DNA from: an uncultured Alsobacter sp.
GTDB lineage: Bacteria > Pseudomonadota > Alphaproteobacteria > Rhizobiales > Beijerinckiaceae
DNA length: 64,000 nucleotides
Direction of reading: 5' to 3'
Assembly (NCBI RefSeq): GCF_945952055.1
Contig: NZ_CAMFHB010000036.1
Location: 1 to 64,000 of the forward strand
Shown one piece after another: positions 1 to 7,822 of the stretch. The position numbers were made by a program, and so were the translations under genes. The notes under the pieces are model-generated. The model searched no databases. It was not told the origin of the DNA and was given only the letters and a program-made list of their open reading frames with translations. The first letter of the stretch is position 1. Every line of letters begins with the position of its first letter.

Positions 1-32
1 GCCCCCACCCGTCTCGCGCTTCGCGCGATCCA

Positions 33-52
33 CCCTCCCCTGCAGGGGAGGG
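33..52. repeat. Perfect 20-bp palindrome (dispersed intergenic repeat type)
   Basis: CCCTCCCCTGCAGGGGAGGG reads the same on both strands. It lies in about 175 bp without a gene at the left edge. C-rich/G-rich palindromes of this kind are common between genes in Hyphomicrobiales. Whether it is mobile or a terminator for a gene off the left edge cannot be told here. Confidence 0.6.
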
Positions 53-105
53 AAACCGCGCCCAGCCATCGGCAATCACTTGTGTGCATTTCGACGGGCC
101 GAGCC

Positions 106-175
106 CGGGCATCCCCGGCTTTGCCGGGGGCCGTTCTCGAGTCGTGGATGACCGGGCCAAGCCCGGGCCCCGACG
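106..175. repeat. Pair of GC-rich hairpins downstream of the PLD gene
   Basis: CCCCGGC-TTT-GCCGGGG (113-129) and CCGGGC-CAA-GCCCGG (152-166) are two short inverted repeats directly beyond the stop of the minus-strand PLD-fold gene. The surrounding text resembles the dispersed intergenic elements of Hyphomicrobiales. They may serve as transcription terminators for that gene, but neither has a clear T run. Confidence 0.45.
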
Positions 176-682
176 TCAGGGCCGGCGCAACGGCTCGGCG
201 CGGCTCCAGATGTCTTCGAACCGCTCGGCGAATCGACGGACGAGCTCCGGGTCGCGGGTGATCGCGAGGTCGTTGTCCTGCTTCTTCAGGCCGCTCGCCG
301 AGAAATTGGCCGAGCCCCAGCGCAGGATGCGGCCGTCCACCAGATAGCTCTTGAGGTGCATGATGGGCCGCGTGCGCTTCATGTGCACCGCGTCGCCGAG
401 GTCGGCGAGCCTGTCGAGCACGTGGTCCTGGCTGCCGTCCAGCACGACCCGGACCTTCACGCCGCGACGCCTGGCGTCTGCCAGGGCATCGGCGATGACC
501 CAGTCCGACAGGATGAACGCGGCGAAATCGATCGACTTCTCGGCCTTGTGCAGGAGTTCGACGTCGATGCGCTCGAGATTCTCGGTCGGGGCGTAGTGGA
601 TCTCGACCTCGGCCGCGACGGCCGAGAGCGGCGCGGCGGCGGTCAGGACGCCGAGAATCAGACCTGCAACCATGGCTCTCAT
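176..682 (-). CDS. Secreted phospholipase D-like (HKD) domain protein
   Basis: Predicted 168-residue exported protein with one PLD active-site motif, HLKSYLVD (H109, K111, D116), followed by GSANFSASG (123-131), the usual downstream element of the family. Residues 1-24 form a signal peptide (hydrophobic core, AVAAE cleavage region). Single-HKD proteins of this size resemble the Nuc endonuclease branch, which works as a dimer with one motif per subunit. Substrate (nucleic acid, phospholipid or other phosphodiester) is not determined by the sequence. The ATG at 682 keeps a short basic n-region; ATG 673 and a longer start at 721 are possible. It is divergent from the GH19 gene at 820. Confidence 0.8.
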   Translation of the reverse strand: MRAMVAGLILGVLTAAAPLSAVAAEVEIHYAPTENLERIDVELLHKAEKSIDFAAFILSDWVIADALADARRRGVKVRVVLDGSQDHVLDRLADLGDAVHMKRTRPIMHLKSYLVDGRILRWGSANFSASGLKKQDNDLAITRDPELVRRFAERFEDIWSRAEPLRRP

Positions 683-819
683 GGAGCCATTCTGTACCAC
701 CGCAGGTAACGCCACCGTCAATGCGGGGGCTGCCTGGCCGCAACCGCGAGTCCGTTGCCGCCCGTGCCCGCCATTCGTATCGTCGTGTGGTCGCGGTCCG
801 AGAGCCTCGCGGGACTTCC

Positions 820-1611
820 ATGTGCATCACCGCCAGCGTCGGCGCCCATGGCGCCAACCATTTCGACGACGTGATGGTCATCCAGTGCGCCCTGACCTAC
901 GTGTGGCCGGGCGTGCCCTACCGGGCGGCCCCGATCACCGGGCGATGCGACCCGGCGACGATCGACGCGATCAAGGATTTCCAGACGCGGGTCCAGAACG
1001 CGGCCAAGCCGGACGGCCAAATCTCTGCGGTCAGGGGAGGCTCGCTGGACAGGCTCTGGCTGGAGGTCGAGCCGGAGTACAATCCGATCAACCTCAAGGG
1101 GATCATGACGCGCACGTCGTTCAAGGTGCTCGACCGCTACTACAAGCACCTCGAGACGGCCATGCTGACGCGCGGCATCACCACGCCCCTGCGCCAGGCG
1201 CACTTTCTTGCCCAGCTCGGCCACGAAAGTGGAGGCTTCCGCTACACCGAGGAACTGGCGAGCGGATCCGCCTACGAGGGCCGGACGGACCTCGGCAACA
1301 CGCAGAAGGGCGACGGCGTGCGCTTCAAGGGCCGCGGCCTGATCCAGATCACGGGCCGGGCCAACTACACGGCCTATGGCGACGCCATCGGCATGGATCT
1401 CACGACCGGCGGGAACTGGACGAAGCTGTCGACCGATCCCTTCCTGGCGGTGGACTGCGCCGGCTGGTACTGGGAGACCCGCGGCCTGAACGACCTTGCC
1501 GACCAGGACGACGTCCAGAAGATCACCCGCAAGATCAATGGCGGCGTCAACGGTCTCAAGGACCGAAAGGCCTATCTGAGCCGCGCAAAATGGTTTCTGG
1601 TCTACCCATGA
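820..1611 (+). CDS. Peptidoglycan-binding / GH19 lysozyme-like hydrolase
   Basis: 263 residues. The N-terminal third (about 8-80) looks like a PG_binding_1 helical domain ('CDPATIDAIKDFQTRVQN'). The rest is a GH19 chitinase/endolysin fold with GHESGGF (134-140; proposed catalytic Glu136), a second acidic site around 144-145 and KGRGLIQITGRANY (170-183). Such enzymes usually cut the glycan strand of peptidoglycan or chitin. No signal peptide is visible from the ATG at 820; a longer frame reaches 721 without adding one. The stop overlaps the start of the next gene (ATGA), so the two are probably co-translated. Role could be a phage-derived endolysin, an exported antibacterial enzyme or wall remodelling. 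Confidence 0.8.
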   Translation: MCITASVGAHGANHFDDVMVIQCALTYVWPGVPYRAAPITGRCDPATIDAIKDFQTRVQNAAKPDGQISAVRGGSLDRLWLEVEPEYNPINLKGIMTRTSFKVLDRYYKHLETAMLTRGITTPLRQAHFLAQLGHESGGFRYTEELASGSAYEGRTDLGNTQKGDGVRFKGRGLIQITGRANYTAYGDAIGMDLTTGGNWTKLSTDPFLAVDCAGWYWETRGLNDLADQDDVQKITRKINGGVNGLKDRKAYLSRAKWFLVYP

Positions 1612-2027
1612 TCGTCCGAACGGCTCTCACCGCCCTCGTCGTCGCTCTGGCCCTCCTCGGCCCGCCGGCGCCCGCGGGCGCGACCGACGTCCGCCCGATC
1701 GCCTTTGCCCGCGGCAAAAGCGCCGCGACCCTGTCGGGGGCCGTGGTGCGGGGAACGCGGGACGTCTATTCGCTCGAGGTCAAGGGCGGCCAGACGGCCG
1801 CCATATCCGTCTCCGCGACCGAGAAGAACGCCGTCTTCGCCATCTTCCAGCCCGGCGCCACCGTCACGGCGGACGGCGACGTCAATGGCGAGGCCCTTCC
1901 CAAGGCGGGCGAAGAGGACGAGGCACGCCGCTGGACCGGCCGCCTTCCGGCTACGGGCATCTACCTTATCGTCGTCGGCGGCACCCGGGGCAACGCGACC
2001 TACAGCCTGACCGTCCAGGTCAGGTGA
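1608..2027 (+). CDS. Small secreted protein resembling PliG-type lysozyme inhibitors
   Basis: 139 residues with a clear signal peptide (about 1-24, ending AGA-TD). The mature part begins with 'FARGKSAATLSGAV', then 'YSLEVKGGQTAAISVSA', 'AVFAIFQPG' and 'GIYLIVVGGTRGNATYSLTVQV'. I recognise this pattern from periplasmic inhibitors of g-type lysozyme (PliG) and from the related PPC beta-sandwich; the match is from memory. The start overlaps the stop of the GH19 gene, so the pair reads as enzyme plus periplasmic protector. An in-frame ATG at 1590 is an alternative start. Inhibition of the neighbour is an inference. Confidence 0.65.
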   Translation: MIVRTALTALVVALALLGPPAPAGATDVRPIAFARGKSAATLSGAVVRGTRDVYSLEVKGGQTAAISVSATEKNAVFAIFQPGATVTADGDVNGEALPKAGEEDEARRWTGRLPATGIYLIVVGGTRGNATYSLTVQVR

Positions 2028-2109
2028 CCTGCGGAGTTCGGCCGGGCTGGCCCTGCACAGGGCCTGGAGACCGAGCCCCACCTGGACGAGGGGACGGGGT
2101 CAGATGCCG

Positions 2110-2400
2110 TCAGCACGCCGTGGAGGCGATCAGCAGGCCGTCGCAGCGGCCTGCGATCAGGTCTTCGAGCCGGTCGGGGCTCCAGCGATCGATGCGCTTC
2201 AGGAGCGCCTGGGCTTCGTCGAACGAGTCGAAATGGGCGGCAAAGGCCAGCTTGACCGGGCGCCGGCCCAGGGTTTCGCGCAACGGCGAGCCATGGCGGT
2301 TGTGCTCGGCCACGCGCTTGGCAGGGTCGTCGTGGTCCGTCAAACCGACGAACAGCGACCTGTCTGCGCACCGCAGGATGTAGAGCCAGTATCCACCCAT
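2110..2400 (-). CDS. GIY-YIG superfamily nuclease-like protein (UPF0213 type)
   Basis: 96 residues matching small stand-alone GIY-YIG proteins: WLYILRCADRSLFVGLT replaces the canonical GIY...YIG (YIL and VGL), followed by KRVAEHNRHG with the conserved Arg and His, and a downstream Glu (DSFDEAQALL). Members of this family are widespread in proteobacteria and mostly uncharacterised; nuclease activity is assumed from the fold only. The ATG at 2400 gives the normal family start (MGGYWLYIL). It stands alone, with a 420-bp gap to pleD upstream. Confidence 0.8.
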   Translation of the reverse strand: MGGYWLYILRCADRSLFVGLTDHDDPAKRVAEHNRHGSPLRETLGRRPVKLAFAAHFDSFDEAQALLKRIDRWSPDRLEDLIAGRCDGLLIASTAC

Positions 2401-2504
2401 GCCGTGAGTGTGGCGGAGGCGAAGGCCCGTTTCCACGCACCCGCGGTTGCAGCCACGTTCAACTGAAAGTCGCAGAAACCGGCCCAAACCCTGCCTGCAC
2501 AGAC

Positions 2505-2541
2505 GAAAACACCGCCCGAAGCAGAGCTTCGAGCGGTGTTT
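2505..2541 (-). terminator. Rho-independent terminator-like hairpin
   Basis: Read on the minus strand, AAACACCGC plus CGAAGC arms pair with their complements around a 3-nt loop, with one mismatch in the middle; the downstream side ends in TTTTCG. The stem is about 15 bp. It lies about 280 nt beyond the pleD stop and upstream of the GIY-YIG gene, so it probably ends the divK-pleD transcript or a short unannotated RNA in between. Confidence 0.6.
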
Positions 2542-2783
2542 CCCACCGTCCGGTGGAAGAGGTGGCCGGCTGGGAGCGGCCTGCGAGGAGGCCACTCCGG
2601 CCGTTCCCGAGCCGGCCGAACCCCACGGGACCCAGGAGATGCGGCGGACCTGAGCATCCGTAGGGTATTGGGGAGAAACGGCGACCGGGCGTTCGATGTT
2701 TCGAAACGTCCGGGCCGCTTCAACGAATTGGACACTAGCAAACGCGCCGGCTGCTTCCAACCGACTCGCGCCGTCCCTTAGTG

Positions 2784-2804
2784 TTTACCTCGCATTAAGG
2801 TAAA
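2784..2804. repeat. AT-rich inverted repeat just after pleD
   Basis: TTTACCT-N7-AGGTAAA is a perfect 7-bp inverted repeat starting 17 nt after the pleD stop. It is unusually AT-rich for this genome and has no T run, so it could be a weak terminator, an RNA-stabilising hairpin or a protein site. Confidence 0.45.
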
Positions 2805-2820
2805 ATTGCGCCCGGAAAGC

Positions 2821-4200
2821 TCAGGCGGCCTGCGCGTTGACGATCACACGATTGCGACCGCCGCTCTTGGCGGCATAGAGCGCCTCGTCCGCCCGCTTGA
2901 GCAGCGAAGCGGCGGTTTCCTCAAGAGTTTCAATGGCTGACACGCCGATCGAGACCGTCACGGTGATCGTCACGCGCCCCCGATGGACGCGGAAAGGCTC
3001 GGCCTGCACCTTCTCGCGGATCCGCTCGGCGGCGAGCCTCGCCGTCTCGATGGGAGTATCGGGCATCACGACGACGATCTCCTCGCCGCCGAAACGGGCC
3101 ACGAGATCCACGCCGCGCACGCTTCGACGCACCCGCTGGGCGAATTCCTTCAGCACGTCGTCGCCGGCATCGTGGCCGTGCGTGTCGTTCACCGACTTGA
3201 ACCGGTCGACGTCGAGCACCATCACCGACAGGGGCCGCCCGCGGTCCAGCGCCTCGTTGACGAGGCCCGAGAAGTGGCTGTCCAGGTAGCGACGGTTGTG
3301 GAGACCCGTCAGCGGGTCGACGATCGCGAGCTCGATCGAGGCATGCACCGTCTCGCGCAGGCGGTCGGCGTATCGCTTGCGCCGCAGCTGGGTGCGCACG
3401 CGGGCGATGAGCTCGTTCCGGTCGACCGGGCGCACCAGATAGTCGTTCACGCCGAGATCGAGGGCCCGCAGCACGCGGGAATTGTCGTCCGCCTCGGCCA
3501 GGACGAGCAGCGCGATGTGGCGCGTCCTGTCGAGCGAGCGCAGCTGGCTGCAGATCCTCAGGCCGTCGAAGTCGGCGAGGTCCATGCTGACGATCACCAG
3601 GTCGGGCTCCATGTCCGTGGCGACGAACAGGGCCTGCTGGGGATCGCGTTCGATGGTGACGGTGTAGTGCGGCGACAGCGTCGCCGTCAGGCGCTCCGAG
3701 GCGCTGGCACGGTCCTCGACCACGAGAATGGACCCGCCCTGCTCCACGGCGGCCGCGGCCTGGACGAGCGGATCGCCGAAGCCCAGGTCGCGGGAGCTCA
3801 GCGCGCGGCTGCGCAGCTCGTCCACCACGGCCTTCAGCCGCACCAGGCTGCGGACCCTGGCGATGAGGGCGATCTCGTTGACCGGCTTGGTCAGGAAGTC
3901 GTCGGCGCCGGCCTCCAGCCCCTTCAGGCGGTCGCTGGGCTGGTCGAGCGCCGTCACCATCACGACCGGCAGGTGGGCGGTCGCCGGATTGGCCTTGATG
4001 CGGCGGCACAGCTCGAAACCGTCCATGCCCGGCATCATGACGTCGGTCAGCACGAGGTCGCACTGGCCCTGGGCGCAGATCGCCAGGGCTTCCGCGCCGC
4101 TCATGGCGGTGACCACGTCGAAATACTCGGCGGTCAGCCGAGCCTCGAGCAATTTCACATTGGGCAGGAGGTCGTCGACGACGAGAATGCGCGCTGTCAT
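2821..4200 (-). CDS. pleD: Response regulator diguanylate cyclase PleD
   Basis: 459 residues in the PleD order: receiver 1 (about 3-118, phospho-acceptor Asp53, Lys105), receiver 2 (about 155-272) and GGDEF (about 290-455). The active site reads GGEEI (371-375) with the product-inhibition I-site RGVD at 362-365. Receiver 2 carries Ser205 where the acceptor Asp should be, as expected for the non-phosphorylated adaptor domain of PleD. It would make cyclic di-GMP when receiver 1 is phosphorylated, controlling the motile-to-sessile transition and polar development. It lies 32 bp downstream of divK and is probably co-transcribed with it. Confidence 0.95.
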   Translation of the reverse strand: MTARILVVDDLLPNVKLLEARLTAEYFDVVTAMSGAEALAICAQGQCDLVLTDVMMPGMDGFELCRRIKANPATAHLPVVMVTALDQPSDRLKGLEAGADDFLTKPVNEIALIARVRSLVRLKAVVDELRSRALSSRDLGFGDPLVQAAAAVEQGGSILVVEDRASASERLTATLSPHYTVTIERDPQQALFVATDMEPDLVIVSMDLADFDGLRICSQLRSLDRTRHIALLVLAEADDNSRVLRALDLGVNDYLVRPVDRNELIARVRTQLRRKRYADRLRETVHASIELAIVDPLTGLHNRRYLDSHFSGLVNEALDRGRPLSVMVLDVDRFKSVNDTHGHDAGDDVLKEFAQRVRRSVRGVDLVARFGGEEIVVVMPDTPIETARLAAERIREKVQAEPFRVHRGRVTITVTVSIGVSAIETLEETAASLLKRADEALYAAKSGGRNRVIVNAQAA

Positions 4201-4232
4201 GGTCCCCGAACTCGGACGTCAGGCGTGGGCTG

Positions 4233-4604
4233 TCAGGCGTCGCCGAGGTAGTTGCGAACGGTGTCGAGGAACTTCGACACCGAGATCGGCTTCGAGAGAT
4301 AGGCCTCGCAGCCCTTGCGCCGGATGCGTTCCTCGTCGCCCTTCATGGCGAAGGCCGTGATCGCGATGATCGGGATGGCCTTCAGCTCGTCGTCCGTCTT
4401 GATCCACTCCGTCACGTCCTCGCCGGACACTTCTGGCAACTGGATGTCCATGAGAATCAGGTCGGGGCTGTGGGCCCGCGCGAGCTCGATCGCCTCCACG
4501 CCGCTCGACGTCTTCAGGGTCGAATAGCCGTGAGCTTCCAGAAGGTCGTTGAAGAGCTTCATGTTGAGCTCATTGTCTTCGACGATGAGCACCTTCTTCG
4601 CCAT
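4233..4604 (-). CDS. divK: Single-domain response regulator DivK
   Basis: 123 residues, a lone receiver domain: acidic pocket VEDNE (8-12), phospho-acceptor Asp53 in [13 protein letters not shown], Thr83-region [13 protein letters not shown] and Lys in LSKPI. It matches DivK closely in length and sequence. DivK is phosphorylated and dephosphorylated by the polar kinases DivJ and PleC and feeds into CtrA control of the cell cycle. First gene of the divK-pleD operon; a TATAAC-like -10 lies on the minus strand around 4676-4681 in the 120-bp gap to DUF3572. Confidence 0.95.
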   Translation of the reverse strand: MAKKVLIVEDNELNMKLFNDLLEAHGYSTLKTSSGVEAIELARAHSPDLILMDIQLPEVSGEDVTEWIKTDDELKAIPIIAITAFAMKGDEERIRRKGCEAYLSKPISVSKFLDTVRNYLGDA

Positions 4605-4724
4605 CGGACCATCCCTTCCTGGCCGCGCTGTCGCGGCGCCGAACCGTCACGATCTCGTCTGGTCCCGGCATTGGGGTTATAACAGCCACACGTTGACGAA
4701 ACACGAATTCGGTCGGAGACCCGT

Positions 4725-5024
4725 GTGCGAACTCCGTTCAAAAGCGGCCCCGATGCCGAGGCCATCGCCATCGACGCTCTCGCCTTCCTGGCTTCCGACG
4801 TCGAAAGGCTCGGTCGGTTCCTGGCCCTGACGGGTCTTTCGCCGGAAACCATCCGCGAGGTGGCGCAAACGCGCGGCTTCATGGCGGCGGTGCTGGACCA
4901 CCTCGCGTCCGACGAAAGCCTGCTCCTCGCCTTTGCCGCCAACCAGGGCCTGGACCCCGCAAACGTGCTGCGGGCGCGCGAATCGCTGGCCAGGCCCCAT
5001 GCCATGGGCCTGCGCGACGGGTGA
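4725..5024 (+). CDS. DUF3572 family protein
   Basis: 99 residues, mostly helical, with the family pattern 'DALAFLASDVERLGRFLALT' followed by a second helical half ('SDESLLLAFAANQGLDP'). DUF3572 proteins are conserved in alphaproteobacteria and commonly lie divergent from divK, as here. Function unknown. The start is GTG at 4725 with GGAG (4715-4718) six bases upstream. It ends three bases before dinB and is probably co-transcribed with it. Confidence 0.85.
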   Translation: MRTPFKSGPDAEAIAIDALAFLASDVERLGRFLALTGLSPETIREVAQTRGFMAAVLDHLASDESLLLAFAANQGLDPANVLRARESLARPHAMGLRDG

Positions 5025-5027
5025 GCC

Positions 5028-6308
5028 ATGTCGGGACCGGGGGGCATCTGCCGCGACTGCATGACGTTCGCGAGCGCGCCGGCCGGACGATGCCGGTCGT
5101 GCGGCTCGCCGCGGGTCCTGCGTCATCCCGAGTTCGCGACGCTGTCCATCGCCCACATCGACTGCGATGCCTTCTACGCGGCCATCGAGAAGCGTGACGA
5201 TCCCTCGCTGGCCGACAAGCCCGTCATCATCGGCGGGGGCAAACGGGGAGTCGTTTCAACGGCCTGCTACGTGGCGCGCACCTACGGCGTGAAGTCGGCC
5301 ATGCCCATGTTCAAGGCGCTGAAGGCCTGCCCGCACGCGGTCGTGATCAAGCCCAACATGGAGAAGTACGTCCGCGAAGGCCGCACGATCCGGGCCATGA
5401 TGACCGACCTGACCCCGCTGGTGCAGCCGGTCTCCATCGACGAGGCGTTCCTCGACCTGTCGGGAACCGAGCGGCTGCACGGCGCTCCGCCCGCGGTCAC
5501 CCTGGCCCGCTTCGCGCGCCGCGTGGAGGACGAGCTGGCCCTGTCCGTCTCCGTCGGCCTGTCGTTCAACAAGTTCCTCGCCAAGATCGCCTCCGACCTC
5601 GACAAGCCGCGCGGCTTCGCCGTGATCGGCCGGGCGGAGGCCGTGTCGTTCCTCGCCGACAAGCCGATCGGGATCATCCCCGGGGTCGGCAAGGTCACGC
5701 AGGAGCGCCTCGCCCGCGACGGGGTCATCACCATCGGCGACGTGCAGCGGCGGGACCTCGCGGACCTCGCGAGGCGCTATGGCGACGAGGGCCTGAGGCT
5801 GGCCCGCCTGGCACGGGCCGAGGACACGCGCCGCGTCGAGCCCGAACGGGAGACGAAGAGCATCTCGGCCGAGACCACGTTCGACGAGGACATCGGCGAC
5901 ATGGAGCGGCTCCTGCCCATCCTGCTGCGCCTGTCCGAGAAGGTCGCCACTCGCCTGCGCCACGCGGAGTTCTCGGCCAAGGGCCTGACGCTCAAGCTGA
6001 AGACCGCCGACTTCAAGATCCGCACGCGCGCCCGCTCGGGCTTTCCGCCGACCCAGCTCTCGTCGCGCATCTACGACGTGGGCCGGGAACTGCTGGCGAA
6101 GGAGGCAACCGGCGAGCGCTTTCGTCTCATCGGCATCGGCGCGTCCGATCTGGGGACCGCCGAGGAAGCCGACCGCGGCGACCTCGTCGACACGGGCGCG
6201 GCGCGCGAGGCCACCATGGAGCGGGCCATCGACAAGCTGCGCGAGCGCTTCGGACGCGACGCGGTGCAGCGCGGGCTGGTATTCGGAGCGCGGAAGAAAG
6301 AGGGCTGA
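5028..6308 (+). CDS. dinB: DNA polymerase IV with N-terminal zinc ribbon
   Basis: 426-residue Y-family translesion polymerase. Catalytic acidic residues lie in AHIDCDAFYAAIE (Asp45/Asp47) and VSIDEAFLDLSG (Asp138-Glu139); the helix-hairpin-helix thumb is around IIPGVGKVTQERLARDG and the little-finger domain follows from about 260. Ahead of the polymerase core is a short CxxC...CxxC ribbon (Cys8, 11, 22, 25), seen in many Hyphomicrobiales DinB proteins and absent from E. coli DinB. The C-terminal clamp-binding peptide is not obvious. Follows DUF3572 by 3 bp. Confidence 0.95.
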   Translation: MSGPGGICRDCMTFASAPAGRCRSCGSPRVLRHPEFATLSIAHIDCDAFYAAIEKRDDPSLADKPVIIGGGKRGVVSTACYVARTYGVKSAMPMFKALKACPHAVVIKPNMEKYVREGRTIRAMMTDLTPLVQPVSIDEAFLDLSGTERLHGAPPAVTLARFARRVEDELALSVSVGLSFNKFLAKIASDLDKPRGFAVIGRAEAVSFLADKPIGIIPGVGKVTQERLARDGVITIGDVQRRDLADLARRYGDEGLRLARLARAEDTRRVEPERETKSISAETTFDEDIGDMERLLPILLRLSEKVATRLRHAEFSAKGLTLKLKTADFKIRTRARSGFPPTQLSSRIYDVGRELLAKEATGERFRLIGIGASDLGTAEEADRGDLVDTGAAREATMERAIDKLRERFGRDAVQRGLVFGARKKEG

Positions 6309-6328
6309 TCAGGGCCCTGCCCGCCCCC

Positions 6329-7171
6329 TCACTTGTCGCAGGGAGCGCCGCTCTTGAGCACGTCGACGCGGGTGAGCACGCCGTTGAGGCCGAAATCCCC
6401 GTAGTCGAGCTTGAGCTTGCGCGACACGCCGTTCTCGAGGAGCTCGAAGGAGATCACGTAGAGCGGGGTGGAGGTGTCGCCGCCGTCCTCGAAGTAGCTG
6501 ACCGACACGGGCCAGCGCGCCAGCTTGTCCCAGCCTGCCGCCTTGAGCGGCTCCTCCACGTCCCCGCCCTCGGCCTGCTTGCCGATGACGGTGAAGGTCT
6601 CATAGGCCTTGCGGGCCTGCTCCGAGCCGTCGAACACCTTGACGTTCACGGTGCTGCGCCCCTCGCGGGCCGCCTCGATGATCAGCTTGATCTGGGCCGT
6701 GGGGAACACCGCGTCGGGCAGCGACACGGTGCCGGGCTGGGGCTTCTTCACGGAGACGGAGACCTTGCCGTCCTTGCGCTCGGCGACGCCGTCGCTGGCT
6801 TCGTTCTTGCCGCCGCTGACGCGGCTCTCGGTGTTGAAGCGCAGCATCGAGCCGTCGCCCTCCTCAAAGGTCGAGGAGCGCATGTCGGAGATGCGCGTGC
6901 CGATGTCGCCGCCGCCGAGCTGCGTCACCTGGCGGAAGTTCTGGGTGTAGCCCTCGCAGGCGCTGCCCGTGAATTCGAAGACGATGCGCCCTTTCGCCGT
7001 CTCGATTCCCTTGCTGCTGCCGTTGTCGGCGAGCGAGAGGTCGTAGGTGGCCCGGTGCGCGGCCATCTGCACGGGTTGCGCGGCGAAGGCCGGGGCGGCG
7101 GCCAGGAGGGTGAGCGCGGTCCCCGCCGCGAGGCGGCGGACGACGGATGCGACCAGGGGGGAAGCGGACAT
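6329..7171 (-). CDS. eipB: Cell envelope integrity protein EipB (DUF1849)
   Basis: 280 residues. A signal peptide (about 1-29, ending AFAAQ) is followed by 'MAAHRATYDLSLADNG' and 'GRIVFEFTGSACEGYTQNFRQV', typical of DUF1849. The two conserved cysteines (in SACEG and the C-terminal GAPCDK) are those that form the disulfide in Brucella EipB. EipB is a periplasmic spiral beta-barrel protein that helps maintain envelope integrity. ATG 7171 is chosen because it sits directly before the signal peptide; a longer frame to 7324 adds only basic, non-conserved residues. Convergent with dinB, 20 bp apart. Confidence 0.9.
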   Translation of the reverse strand: MSASPLVASVVRRLAAGTALTLLAAAPAFAAQPVQMAAHRATYDLSLADNGSSKGIETAKGRIVFEFTGSACEGYTQNFRQVTQLGGGDIGTRISDMRSSTFEEGDGSMLRFNTESRVSGGKNEASDGVAERKDGKVSVSVKKPQPGTVSLPDAVFPTAQIKLIIEAAREGRSTVNVKVFDGSEQARKAYETFTVIGKQAEGGDVEEPLKAAGWDKLARWPVSVSYFEDGGDTSTPLYVISFELLENGVSRKLKLDYGDFGLNGVLTRVDVLKSGAPCDK

Positions 7172-7354
7172 GACGGCCTCCGGGCGGCGGCCCTGCGCCG
7201 TCGCTTCGATGACAGAGGATAGGCGCCGCAATCCGCGGCGACAATGCGGCGGAGGATGCCAGAAGCGTGCCGAGTCTTCGACACGCGCCGCCTTGCGGCC
7301 ATCCCGTCTATGCGCGACAAACACGCATTCTCACGCTCCAGCAGGGATCTCCCG

Positions 7355-7822
7355 ATGAGCATCGACGCGAAGCTCGCCGAACTCGGCATCGTCCTCCCCA
7401 CTCCCGCAGCTCCGGTGGCCAACTACGTGCCGAGCGTGCGCACCGGCAACCTGCTGGTGATCAGCGGCCAGATCTGCCTCGGGCCGGACGGCAAGCTGGC
7501 GCCGCAGCACAAGGGCAAGCTGGGCGCGGAGGTCTCCGCCGAGGCCGGCTACGAGGCGGCGCGGCTCAGCGCGATCAACGTGCTCGCCCAGGTCAAGGCG
7601 GCGCTCGGCAGCCTCGACAAGGTCGTGCGCTGCGTGCGCCTCGGCGGCTTCATCAACGCCGTGCCCACCTACGCCGCCGTCCCCGCCGTGATGAACGGCG
7701 CCTCGGACCTGATGGTGGCGGTGTTCGGCGATGCCGGCCGCCACGCCCGCAGCACCATCGGCGTGGCCGAACTGCCGGCCGACGCGGCGGTGGAGGTCGA
7801 AGCCATGTTCGAGGTCGCCTGA
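7355..7822 (+). CDS. RidA family protein (YjgF/YER057c/UK114)
   Basis: 155 residues. 'NYVPSVRTGNLLVISGQICLGPDGKL' at the start and 'ARSTIGVAELPADAAVEVEAMFEV' at the end are typical of the long RidA subfamily. The archetype hydrolyses reactive enamine/imine intermediates. The canonical catalytic Arg is in the 'HARSTIGV' segment, consistent with activity, but this subfamily (YjgF-like, about 150 aa) is less well characterised than RidA itself. Start ATG 7355 gives the usual family N-terminus. It overlaps the start of the GDPD gene (TGATG). Confidence 0.9.
   Translation: MSIDAKLAELGIVLPTPAAPVANYVPSVRTGNLLVISGQICLGPDGKLAPQHKGKLGAEVSAEAGYEAARLSAINVLAQVKAALGSLDKVVRCVRLGGFINAVPTYAAVPAVMNGASDLMVAVFGDAGRHARSTIGVAELPADAAVEVEAMFEVA

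Larger units (their letters stand above)
2401..2820. other. 420-bp gene-free region between pleD and the GIY-YIG gene
   Basis: No convincing coding frame is present. In related genomes rpmG (ribosomal protein L33) may follow pleD, so I looked for it on the minus strand and did not find it. Two inverted repeats are annotated separately: one directly after the pleD stop, and a strong terminator-like hairpin further down. The region between them (about 2545-2780) shows nothing recognisable. Confidence 0.6.

Noticed and set aside
672-1607. Upstream extension of the PliG-like frame to 672
   Set aside because: It overlaps the GH19 gene in another frame and would bury the signal peptide; start at 1608 (or 1590) is far more likely.
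2401-2760. N-terminal extension of the GIY-YIG protein
   Set aside because: The family begins at MGGYWLYIL; the extension runs through the terminator-like hairpin and is not protein-like.
2545-2780. Ribosomal protein L33 (rpmG) after pleD
   Set aside because: Looked for because of the gene order expected in some alphaproteobacteria; no frame encodes an L33-like sequence.
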